Shown piece by piece: positions 30,185 through 37,768 of a stretch of DNA of 64,000 nt (the first letter of the stretch is position 1; each line of letters begins with the position of its first letter). Location of the stretch: the NCBI RefSeq assembly GCF_003474435.1, contig NZ_QRNF01000005.1, forward strand, positions 62,001-126,000, in the 5' to 3' direction. A program made the translations under genes and the position numbers. The DNA comes from Ruminococcus sp. AF46-10NS. Lineage in GTDB: Bacteria; Bacillota; Clostridia; Lachnospirales; Lachnospiraceae. Under the pieces are notes generated by a model. That model made no database searches. It worked only from the letters and a program-made list of their open reading frames with translations, and was not told where the DNA came from.

Positions 30185-31634
30185 GGTTCTCGCCCTCCTC
30201 TGCAATTTTCTTGTTGGTTCCTTCGATCAGTCTGGAAGCTCCGCCTTTTTTTGTGATCTCCTCCATGGAAACGCCAAGCTCTCGGCTGAGGATCTCCATT
30301 GTTCTGGAAGAGCAAAAGCCTGACTGACATCTTCCCATTCCTGCTCTTGTACGACGTTTTACTCCATCCAGGGATTTCGCTCCAAGAGGTCTTCGGATCG
30401 CATCCAGGATCTCTCCCTCAGAGATCATTTCACACCTACAGATGATATTTCCATATTCCGGTGATCTTTTGATCAGCTCATTTCTTTCTTCCAGAGAAAG
30501 CTCTGACGGATCCAGTATCCCTTTTCTCACCGGATCAAAATCCGGATTTACTTCCGGATGTAATTTTTCTTTTATGATGTCAGCAACCATACAGCCGATG
30601 GCCGGCGAACTGGTAAGTCCCGGTGACGCGATCCCTGCACAATCAATAAATCCAGGTGCATCTTCCACCTCTCCTATCACAAAGTCCATGCAGTCCTCAA
30701 TAGCCCGAAGCCCTGCAAAGCTTGTGATCACCTTCCGCATTGGAATATCCTTTACTGTTTTCCGGGATTTGGCACTTACTGCCTCCATCCCCTCTGAGGT
30801 AGTCGCTGTTTCCTCCCGATCCTCCAGATCCGTAGCTGTAGGACCGATCAGAAGATTTCCGTGAACCGTCTGTGTTACCAGAACTCCTTTTCCGCTCTTG
30901 CTCGGAAGCGCAAAGATCGTATGATTCACATGTGTTCCTGCACTTTTATCAAGAAGCATATACTCACCCTTACGAGGAGTGATATTCAGTTTTTTCTCAC
31001 TTACCATATTATGAAAAACATCCGCATAGACACCGGCAGCATTGACAATACAGCCTGTCTCAAAATCACCCTTTGAAGTTTCCACAACAAAACTATTTTC
31101 CTGTTTTCGGATGTTCTTTACTTCTGTGTCAAATTTAAATTCCACACCATTGTTATATGCATTCTCTGCCATTGCAATGTTCAGCTCAAAGGGACAGACA
31201 ATTCCGGCTGTCGGTGCATACAGCGCTGCAAGCACCTGATCAGACAGATTCGGTTCCATGGCAAGTGCCTCTTCTCTGTCAAGGATCCTCAGCCCCTCTA
31301 CTCCGTTTTTCATTCCTCTTTCACGCAGCTTATGCAGCATGGCGATTCCATTCTCAGTCGTACAGACAGTCAGTGAACCAGTCTGTTTAAAAGGAAAATC
31401 CAGTTCCTTCGAAAGCTGTCCCATCATATTGCTGCCCTTCACATTCAGTTCCGCCATAAGGCTTCCCGGTTCTGCATCATAACCGGAATGAGCGATTCCG
31501 CTGTTTGCCTTGGAAGTTCCACAGCATACATCCTCTTCCCTCTCCAGAACGCAGATTTTCAGCTGATATCTTGAAAGCTCTCTCGCCGCTGCTGCTCCGG
31601 AAACTCCTGCTCCGATAATGATCACATCATACAT
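30177..31634 (-). CDS. glpA: GlpA-like FAD-dependent dehydrogenase with [2Fe-2S] BFD domain
   Basis: Flavoprotein of the DAO/GlpA group, likely the catalytic subunit oxidising glycerol 3-phosphate to dihydroxyacetone phosphate. The 485 residues start with the FAD loop DVIIIGAGVSGAAAARELS. GTSKANSGIAHSGYD and SFAGLRAIEDC are typical of this group. The C-terminus has a BFD-type iron-sulfur region with IICRCEMISEGEI and, about 35 residues later, GMGRCQSGFCSSR. It is the first gene of the glpA-glpB-DUF1667 operon and lies behind an attenuator leader and promoter (31861-32006). L-2-hydroxyglutarate oxidase is a related alternative, but the neighbours favour glycerol 3-phosphate. Confidence 0.85.
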   Translation of the reverse strand: MYDVIIIGAGVSGAAAARELSRYQLKICVLEREEDVCCGTSKANSGIAHSGYDAEPGSLMAELNVKGSNMMGQLSKELDFPFKQTGSLTVCTTENGIAMLHKLRERGMKNGVEGLRILDREEALAMEPNLSDQVLAALYAPTAGIVCPFELNIAMAENAYNNGVEFKFDTEVKNIRKQENSFVVETSKGDFETGCIVNAAGVYADVFHNMVSEKKLNITPRKGEYMLLDKSAGTHVNHTIFALPSKSGKGVLVTQTVHGNLLIGPTATDLEDREETATTSEGMEAVSAKSRKTVKDIPMRKVITSFAGLRAIEDCMDFVIGEVEDAPGFIDCAGIASPGLTSSPAIGCMVADIIKEKLHPEVNPDFDPVRKGILDPSELSLEERNELIKRSPEYGNIICRCEMISEGEILDAIRRPLGAKSLDGVKRRTRAGMGRCQSGFCSSRTMEILSRELGVSMEEITKKGGASRLIEGTNKKIAEEGENHE

Positions 31635-31860
31635 AGATCTGTTTCTCCTTTCCTGTTTGCGGATTTTCTGAACTGTCCCCGGCTTTCTCTGCGACGGAAA
31701 CAGCAGAATATCCGTTGCAACACAAGCATTGCCGTCCGCAGGTAAATATTCTGCGAGGAGTACTGCTTACGAACAGCAATCTTTCAAGTGAATATGCCAT
31801 TTTTTTATGCTGTAACCCTCTGTAACCCTTGTAATCCTTTTGAAATATTAACATTTGTGC

Positions 31861-31972
31861 ATAAAAATAGCCGGCATAAAAACACACTTATCCATGTGTC
31901 TTCATGCCGGTCTCTGTTCTCAATGGCATTCTCTGTATTCAGCAAGCTGAATCAGATTCCTTCTTCACTTTG
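31861..31972 (-). promoter_or_regulatory. Attenuator leader of the glpA operon, probable GlpP target
   Basis: On the minus strand, starting about 31972, the leader holds a conserved block (complement of TTCTCAATGGCAT at 31917-31929). A terminator stem follows (31871-31910, CCGGCAT pairing with ATGCCGG) and ends in an ATTTTTAT tract. The conserved ATGCC (31925-31929) can instead pair with GGCAT (31904-31908) inside the stem, giving an antiterminator. The block matches the leader at 36690-36799 at 18 of 19 bases. Read-through would need an antiterminator, and GlpP is encoded nearby. The GlpP assignment is inference. Confidence 0.7.
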
Positions 31973-31977
31973 TATTC

Positions 31978-32006
31978 ATTGTATCAGACTATTCTTCATA
32001 TTTCAA
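31978..32006 (-). promoter_or_regulatory. Promoter of the glpA operon
   Basis: On the minus strand TTGAAA (32001-32006) and TACAAT (31978-31983) with 17 bp spacing. Transcription would start near 31971, just ahead of the attenuator. The coding start is about 340 bp further on. Confidence 0.75.
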
Positions 32007-32098
32007 GTGCATTTTTCGTAAAATACATCGTTTTTTCTTTAACATGCTCTTAACTTTCTCAAAAACATGATAAGTTTCATTGTATTCCCGATTCCCGA

Positions 32099-32814
32099 TC
32101 ATATTTCCTCCACAGAAATAACTCCTTCCTGCTGTCTTACCTCACGAAATACAGTATGGCGTGCTTTCCATTTGGCAGCCTCCATTGTTGCCTGGATCAC
32201 CACACTCTGTGTTTTGGATCTCTTTTTGATGATAACTACGTTGGAGATCATGATGTCCTCTTCCCGAAGCTTCTTTATGACCATACTCATCTTGTCTTCA
32301 TTTTCAAACTCCATATATACGTCATAGGTATTGGAATGCTCTTCCACATAAACCTCTATATATTTCGCATATTTGAACACCAGAATAAGTCCCAGCGTAG
32401 TAAAGATCGCACCGCTGTAAAAGCCGATCCCCACAGCCAGTCCGATACATGCGGATGTCCAGAGGCTGGCCGCCGTCGTAAGACTGAAACATGTCTCTGC
32501 CCGGTCACGATAATCGTTCCCACTCCAAGAAAACCAATCCCGCTGACAACCTGTGCGCCAAGTCGTGCAGTATCTCCGATTCCTGCCCCATTAGAATATA
32601 CATGGATAAAATCGCCCGTCATCATAACCAGAGTTGCCCCCATACAGACGATCATATGTGTTTTTACACCTGCCACACGCTTCTTCATTCCACGGTCAAT
32701 ACCGATCAGACATCCAAGAAACATCGCAAGGATCAGCCGAAACAGCGTCGATCCCATATTTAAAGTGTGCAAATAATCCGATATCGCATTACATGCTCCG
32801 AAAATTCCGCCCAT
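32099..32814 (-). pseudogene. MgtC/SapB family membrane protein, one frameshift
   Basis: Inner-membrane protein of the MgtC family, linked elsewhere to magnesium stress and intracellular survival. Restored length is about 238 residues. Conserved MgtC blocks are seen: LAMFLGCLIGIDRGMKKRVAGVKTHM, ARLGAQVVSGIGFLGVGTII and, after the break, LTTAASLWTSACIGLAVGIGFY. The C-terminal cytoplasmic domain (VYMEFENEDKMSMVIKKL) is ACT-like. The frame is lost near 32482-32485, where one missing base (AGTC for AGGTC) restores V-S-G-L-T-T-A-A. ATG at 32814 has AAGGGG seven bases upstream. It lies between the Ugp-like importer and the glpA leader. Confidence 0.82.
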
Positions 32815-33024
32815 AAATTTGCCCCTTTCCTGTTGTATCATTATTTTCTGCCGGTGATAACGTCAATAACACATCCTTCCATTTTTCCCTGCACGAACGC
32901 CGCAGGCCACACTCCCTCCACCCGAAAGCTGTCTAGTCAGCCGGACTCACTCCATCCGTCTCACTACACAGTTTTTCATATGATCCTGTGCCCCGGATAT
33001 ACATTATCTGTAGTCTCACAGCAT

Positions 33025-33070
33025 GTAAAACAGCAGGGATACCGGCGCCCGGCGGCGGTATCCCTATCTG
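33025..33070 (-). terminator. Terminator after the Ugp-like importer operon
   Basis: AGGGATACCG (33035-33044) pairs with CGGTATCCCT (33056-33065) around a GC-rich loop; on the minus strand GCTGTTTTAC follows. It lies about 40 bp after the solute-binding protein stop. Confidence 0.75.
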
Positions 33071-33102
33071 TTGTTCTATCTACTGATCAGAGGGCATTCT
33101 GA

Positions 33103-34425
33103 TTATTTAATAGACTCGTTATAGTTCTCGATCGCTTTGTTTACAGAAGCTGCAAGCTGATCAACAGCATCCTGAGTTGTGAGCTTGCCATCATATACCT
33201 GCGGCATGATCTCATTGAATGTAAGACGGGCTTCTGTCTGTACGCCGGAGAGAACACCTGCTGTATTGCAGTTTACAGGAGAATCCTTCAGCTGGTTGAT
33301 AGCTGTCTCGAAATTCGGGTTTTCTTTGAGATAAGCCTTCATATCATCTGTCTCATAGGCTTTCTCGTTGATTGCAAAGTATCCTGTACCCATGGACCAT
33401 TTAGCCTGTACATCAGGAGTTGTGATATACTCGATGAATTTCCATCCTGCATCTTCGTTAGCTTCGTTGCCTGTATCTGTAAGCCACAGGGATCCACCAC
33501 CGATGATAACGCCGCCTTCATCATTCTGCTCGATTCTCGGAAGATATCCTGTACCAACTTCGAACGGAGAAGAATCAACTGCGTTTTTCAGGATAGCAGT
33601 AGACTCGATGATCATACCAACCTGTCCGGAGAAGAACGCTGTCTGAGTATCTGCTGTTGTTGTTCCGTAATCTTCGAAGCATCCGGAATCATACAGTTTT
33701 TTCCACATATCGAATACTTTCAGACCGCCACCGTTGGAATCAAAATCAACAGCTGTAACTGCCTCTTTACGTCCATTGTCATTGTTTCCGTATGTTACAC
33801 CAAGTCCTGCAAGCTGCTGCTCAAAGAACCATCCGTAAATAGCCTGTGAATAACCAACCGGAGCTGCTCCGCTGTCTACGATCTTCTTGGCATCCTCAAG
33901 AACCTCATCATAAGTTGTCGGAGGAGTTTCCGGATCAAGACCTGCTGCCTCAAATACATCTTTGTTGTAATACAGCATAGGTGTGGATACGTTAAATGGC
34001 ATTGCATACTGCTTGCCGTCTACGGTATAGTAGCTGCTGATAACTTCCATAACAGAGCTCTTATCATAGCCTGTGCTCTCAAATTTATCTTCTACAGGAA
34101 TGACGGCACCACTGTCATACATGAACTTTGTTCCTACGTCATACATCTGGCAGACATCCGGAAGTCCGGAATCACTCTGCATAGCAGCTTTCAGTTTTGT
34201 GATGGTATCATCATAGGTTCCCTGATACTCAGCTTTAACCTCGATCTCATCCTGGGATGCGTTGAAATCATCCACGATCTGCTGAAGCACCTCACCGTTT
34301 GTGCCGCCCATTGCATGCCAGAATGTAAGTGTTGTTTTCTCAGCTGCACTTACTGAGCACGGAGCTGCCAGAGATGCAGCCATGATTCCTCCTAAAAGAA
34401 TCGCCATCCATTTTTTGTTTTTCAT
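33103..34425 (-). CDS. ugpB: Extracellular solute-binding protein, UgpB-like
   Basis: Family 1 solute-binding lipoprotein-type receptor of an ABC importer. Residues 1-27 are a signal peptide (MAILLGGIMAASLAAPCSVSA). The mature start TLTFWHAMGGTNGEVLQQIVDDFN and the later YNKDVFEAAGLDPETPPTT are characteristic of UgpB and related sugar binders. Length 440 is typical. It is the third gene after the two permeases, separated by a small hairpin. The substrate is inferred as glycerol 3-phosphate or a glycerophosphodiester because the operon shares its attenuator with the glpA operon and lies beside GDPD, glpP and glpK. A sugar cannot be excluded. Confidence 0.87.
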   Translation of the reverse strand: MKNKKWMAILLGGIMAASLAAPCSVSAAEKTTLTFWHAMGGTNGEVLQQIVDDFNASQDEIEVKAEYQGTYDDTITKLKAAMQSDSGLPDVCQMYDVGTKFMYDSGAVIPVEDKFESTGYDKSSVMEVISSYYTVDGKQYAMPFNVSTPMLYYNKDVFEAAGLDPETPPTTYDEVLEDAKKIVDSGAAPVGYSQAIYGWFFEQQLAGLGVTYGNNDNGRKEAVTAVDFDSNGGGLKVFDMWKKLYDSGCFEDYGTTTADTQTAFFSGQVGMIIESTAILKNAVDSSPFEVGTGYLPRIEQNDEGGVIIGGGSLWLTDTGNEANEDAGWKFIEYITTPDVQAKWSMGTGYFAINEKAYETDDMKAYLKENPNFETAINQLKDSPVNCNTAGVLSGVQTEARLTFNEIMPQVYDGKLTTQDAVDQLAASVNKAIENYNESIK

Positions 34426-34448
34426 ATAGAAACCCTCCTTTTATAATG

Positions 34449-34476
34449 GTCCGACTCGCCCCAATACAGGTCGGAC
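34449..34476 (-). other. Intercistronic hairpin between permease and binding-protein genes
   Basis: GTCCGAC (34449-34455) and GTCGGAC (34470-34476) form a 7-bp stem with no T-run. Such hairpins often stabilise the more abundant binding-protein mRNA. Confidence 0.5.
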
Positions 34477-34514
34477 AAATTAACATTTTTGCTACTTGCT
34501 CTTATGTGATCGGA

Positions 34515-35333
34515 TCAACCCTTAACAGCACCTGCTGTCAGACCACTGATCATCTGCTTCTGACCAATGATAAATACAAGGATTGACGGGATCAGGATAA
34601 CCATAGCGCCAGCCATGACCGGTCGGAAGTCTGTTGCCTCAGCACCCTGAAGCATACCAAGACCGATCTGAACAGTTCTCATATTTACACTGTCTGTTAC
34701 AAGCAGTGGCCACAGATAGTAGTTCCAGCTCTGAAGGAATACATAGATGATCAGAGCACCCAGTGATGGTTTAATAAGTGGAACACCGATGATATATAAG
34801 AACTTGAAATTTGTACATCCGTCAATCTCTGCCGCCTCATGGATCTCCTTCGGCAGTGTCAGGAATGCCTGACGCATGTTGAATACTGCAAAAGCTGCTG
34901 CTGCATTAGGAAGGATCAGCGCTGCGTATGTATTACGGATACCCCAGTCAGCAATAGTCAGATAGTTTGCGATGATGATCGCCTGGCTCGGGATCATCAT
35001 GGTTGCCAGCATAATGTAGAACAGGACTTTTTTGCCTTTGAACTCCATCATTGCAAAAGCATATGCTGCAAGAGCACCTGTGACAACCTGAGCAAATGTG
35101 ATAACACCGGATACGATCAGTGAGTTCTTAATGAAGGTAAAGAACGGTGCCAGCTGGAATGCTCTTGTGTAGTTCTCGATGGTCAGATGGGACGGCCAGA
35201 ACTTTCCGCCGTAGATTTCCTTCAGATCCATCATACTAACATTGAAACAGTATACAACAGGAACAATAATAATAATTGCAAAAATAATATTCAGCGCATA
35301 CATCGCCACTTTTACATATGGTTTTTCTTTCAT
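34515..35333 (-). CDS. ugpE: ABC importer permease, UgpE/MalG-like
   Basis: A 272-residue inner-membrane permease with six hydrophobic helices, from LNIIFAIIIIVPVVYCFNVSM to VFIIGQKQMISG. The cytoplasmic EAA loop is HEAAEIDGCTNFKFLYIIGVPLIKP, where the ATPase docks. The ATG overlaps the stop of the upstream permease by one base (TAATG-type), so the pair is coupled. The matching ATPase (UgpC/MsmX-like) is not in the window, which is common in Firmicutes where one shared ATPase serves several importers. Confidence 0.9.
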   Translation of the reverse strand: MKEKPYVKVAMYALNIIFAIIIIVPVVYCFNVSMMDLKEIYGGKFWPSHLTIENYTRAFQLAPFFTFIKNSLIVSGVITFAQVVTGALAAYAFAMMEFKGKKVLFYIMLATMMIPSQAIIIANYLTIADWGIRNTYAALILPNAAAAFAVFNMRQAFLTLPKEIHEAAEIDGCTNFKFLYIIGVPLIKPSLGALIIYVFLQSWNYYLWPLLVTDSVNMRTVQIGLGMLQGAEATDFRPVMAGAMVILIPSILVFIIGQKQMISGLTAGAVKG

Positions 35334-36199
35334 CAGTAGGTCACCTTCTTTTCCAGTCTAAACTGCAGTGCAGTCAGGATGATCAAAATAACAAACAGAA
35401 TTACGGATTCTGAACAGGCCACACCGAAACGGCTGTTGATAAATGCCTCCTGGTAAATCTCATACACGATAACGTTGGTACTCTCTGCCGGTCCGCCCTG
35501 GGTCATCATCTTGAACTCTGCATACGCCTGTACGGAGTTGATAACATTGATGATAAGAAGGAAGAACAGTGTCGGAGAGATTGACGGAATCGTTACATGA
35601 CGATGTTTCTGGAAGAAGTTCGCTCCATCCAGAGCAACGCTCTCATAAAGCTCAGCCGGTACACTCTGGATCGCTGCTGTAAGATAAATGAAGTTCATAC
35701 CGATTGCCATCCATACACTAACGATCGTAACTGCGATCAGTGCATATTTCTTATCTGTCAGCCATCCGATATGAGTTCCCAGAGCCTTGTTCAGGATACC
35801 AAGAGAACTATGGAAAATGAACATGAACACTACTGACGCTGCTGCTGCTGAAATAGCCATAGGCAGTGCATACACAGTACGGAAAAATCCTTTCGCTTTG
35901 ATCTTCTCTGTACTGATGATCGCAAGTACAAAACCGATTGCAATAGAAAGAATAACTCGCATAACAGAAAACTTCAGGGTTGCCACCAAGCTGTTAAGGA
36001 ACGTTCCATCTGTGAAAATATTCGTATAGTTGTCAAGTCCTACATACTGTGCCACCTGACCAAGAGGTGTGGTTCTGGCAAAGCTTAACTGGATTGTCTT
36101 GACGAACGGCCAGAATACAAACAGTATAAAAAGGATCATTACAGGAACCAGATAGAGATAAGGCTCAACTGTCCTGAAAAAAGATTTTTTACTTTTCAT
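35333..36199 (-). CDS. ugpA: ABC importer permease, UgpA/MalF-like
   Basis: First gene of the importer operon. The 288 residues hold six hydrophobic helices, beginning PYLYLVPVMILFILFVFWPF. The EAA loop is YESVALDGANFFQKHRHVTIPSISP. SFARTTPLGQVAQYVGLDNYTNIF near residue 40 is typical of the UgpA group. RBS AGGTGAT lies upstream of the ATG. Two promoters (36451-36479 and 36806-36834) and an attenuator lead into it. It would form a heterodimer with the next permease. Confidence 0.9.
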   Translation of the reverse strand: MKSKKSFFRTVEPYLYLVPVMILFILFVFWPFVKTIQLSFARTTPLGQVAQYVGLDNYTNIFTDGTFLNSLVATLKFSVMRVILSIAIGFVLAIISTEKIKAKGFFRTVYALPMAISAAAASVVFMFIFHSSLGILNKALGTHIGWLTDKKYALIAVTIVSVWMAIGMNFIYLTAAIQSVPAELYESVALDGANFFQKHRHVTIPSISPTLFFLLIINVINSVQAYAEFKMMTQGGPAESTNVIVYEIYQEAFINSRFGVACSESVILFVILIILTALQFRLEKKVTY

Positions 36200-36450
36200 T
36201 GTATATCACCTGCTTTTCATAAATTTACGTACTACCGATCAGCTGCATCATCACGATATCTCTGTCCCCCCTGACAGTGCTGATCATGTTGCTCATTACA
36301 CATTTTGCTGAAAAACACTTCCGTTATATCTTCCAGCAATTACCCCAATACATTAAGCAAAACACTCATTTACGCTCTGCTGTCAAAAATGCCCTCTCAC
36401 TACCCTCCTTTGTATTTGCACGTTTGTTATCTTTACCAACTTTTTACCAA

Positions 36451-36479
36451 ATGATAACATATTTATTACATATAATCAA
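36451..36479 (-). promoter_or_regulatory. Proximal promoter of the importer operon
   Basis: On the minus strand TTGATT (36474-36479) and TATCAT (36451-36456) are 17 bp apart. It lies downstream of the attenuator, so it would give attenuator-independent transcripts with a leader of about 245 nt. Confidence 0.65.
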
Positions 36480-36527
36480 CAGTTATTTTGTTATTTTTCG
36501 ATATTTCTTTATTTATTTTAGACAATT

Positions 36528-36659
36528 ATAATTTGATAATAATCGTTTTTTTATCTATTTTATACAATTTGTCGTACTCCAATAAGGCAATCCATAATTT
36601 GATAATAATCGTTTTTTTATCTATTTTATACAATTTGTCGTACTCCAATAAGGCAATCC
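36528..36659. repeat. Perfect 66-bp tandem duplication in the importer leader
   Basis: Two identical head-to-tail copies (36528-36593 and 36594-36659), each with a T7 tract. On the minus strand each carries the start-to-stop frame of an 11-residue peptide. It lies between the attenuator and the proximal promoter, so it is transcribed from the distal promoter only. Confidence 0.92.
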
Positions 36660-36661
36660 AT
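36626..36661 (-). CDS. Possible 11-residue leader peptide (duplicated)
   Basis: MDCLIGVRQIV with its own ribosome site (AAAGGTGAT a few bases before the ATG), just after the attenuator. The second copy of the 66-bp repeat encodes the same peptide but without that ribosome site. No homologue is known to me. It may be chance. Confidence 0.25.
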   Translation of the reverse strand: MDCLIGVRQIV

Positions 36662-36689
36662 TTTGATCACCTTTTTCTAAAAAACAGAT

Positions 36690-36799
36690 AAAAAAATCGG
36701 CAGAAAATAACACATCCTTCGATGTATATCTTCTGCCGTTCTCTCTTCTCAATGGCATCATCTGTTTTTATACAAAACAGACACGATCTCAACTTGTTA
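36690..36799 (-). promoter_or_regulatory. Attenuator leader of the importer operon, probable GlpP target
   Basis: Same architecture as 31861-31972. The conserved block (complement of TTCTCAATGGCAT) lies at 36746-36758. The terminator stem is 36698-36738 (CGGCAGAA pairing with TTCTGCCG) and a T7 tract follows on the minus strand. TGCC (36754-36757) can pair with GGCA (36734-36737) to form the antiterminator. The stem sequences differ from the other copy while pairing is kept, which is evidence for selection on structure. Confidence 0.72.
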
Positions 36800-36805
36800 A
36801 TCTAG

Positions 36806-36834
36806 ATTATACAGTAAAATTCACTATAAATCAA
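36806..36834 (-). promoter_or_regulatory. Distal promoter of the importer operon
   Basis: On the minus strand TTGATT (36829-36834), 17 bp, and TGTATAAT with a perfect -10 (36806-36811) and extended TG. Start near 36799, directly before the attenuator. Confidence 0.82.
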
Positions 36835-36938
36835 GACTAAATAAGCATTTTTTATGCAAATTCTATAAACACTTTTTTCACAATCAGGCCATTTCGCTAC
36901 ACAGAAATTATCTTTATTTCGCATCTATTGTAGAACAA

Positions 36939-37403
36939 TTATGCTTTTTTCTTCCTATACCAGGATATTAAATACAAAACTATACCAAAAATTATCAAAA
37001 ATGGAGCAACTGCCACCAAAACAGTTGTTAAAAATATCACAATTAGCGCTGCAATGGCGATCACGATCGCCTTTCCATACCAGGTGCTCAGATCCAGTTT
37101 AAAGCTTCTGACCTTTCCGGTGCCATCCTCTGTCCCATTATCCGCATAATCATCTGCGCCATAGCTCTCTTCAGAATAACCGGACTCATCATAAACCTCT
37201 GCACTGTCGTCTGTATCGATCAAAGTCTTGGCGATCAGCCTGGGATCCCCCAGCTCTGCCAGGACATCCGATTCACTTCGTCCACTTCGGACCTGAGACT
37301 GGATATAATCTTCATAATACCGTACATGCGCCGCAGCCTTTCCCTGTGCCATCTGCCCGGACAACTGCCCTCTCAAAATCTCCAGAAATTCTCTTCTGCT
37401 CAT
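36939..37403 (-). CDS. DUF1700 (HAAS-type) membrane protein
   Basis: A 154-residue protein. Residues 1-65 form the HAAS/DUF1700 helical domain (REFLEILRGQLSG, VRYYEDYIQSQVRSGRSESDVLAELGDPRLIAKTL), which in this family interacts with PadR-type regulators or membrane partners. An acidic Tyr/Asp-rich linker follows. The C-terminus has one long or two short membrane segments (AIVIAIAALIVIFLTTVLVAVAPFLIIF). It is alone on its strand, with no PadR gene beside it as is usual. Function unknown. Confidence 0.8.
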   Translation of the reverse strand: MSRREFLEILRGQLSGQMAQGKAAAHVRYYEDYIQSQVRSGRSESDVLAELGDPRLIAKTLIDTDDSAEVYDESGYSEESYGADDYADNGTEDGTGKVRSFKLDLSTWYGKAIVIAIAALIVIFLTTVLVAVAPFLIIFGIVLYLISWYRKKKA

Positions 37404-37589
37404 ATTTATCCGTTTAACCTCTCTTTACAAAGTATAATATCGTGATATACACAAATCAGGCCGTTATATACAGCTTCTTCAATCTTCATGTATATATATG
37501 ATCATAATTTTTCCCCATTATACCATACTCTGCCATATCCATTCAGAAACAAACCATAAAATTTTGATTAAAAAATCGGAAGCATCCGT

Positions 37590-37665
37590 CAGAAAAAGCG
37601 GCCCTTCATGGATTGCCTGATGCAAATGCAAAAGCTATCATTCCATGTTCCGGCCGCCTTTTTAA
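37590..37665 (-). terminator. Terminator after the galactokinase-like gene
   Basis: Long imperfect hairpin: AAAAAGCGGCC (37593-37603) with GGCCGCCTTTTT (37652-37663), plus an inner CATGGA/TCCATG helix. T-runs occur on both strands, so it may work in both directions. The rest of 37404-37768 shows nothing else I can name. Confidence 0.65.
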
Positions 37666-37768
37666 CGTAGAAATTTATCTATTATACCTGTTTATCTGTG
37701 TTCTGATCATCTGATATGTATCGATGCATTACCCAACCCATATGACATGTTTTATCTGATGATCCGTA

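Noticed and set aside
31627..31887. An 86-codon minus-strand open frame upstream of glpA
   Set aside because: It starts inside the attenuator terminator, has no ribosome site and overlaps the glpA start; leader RNA explains the region better.
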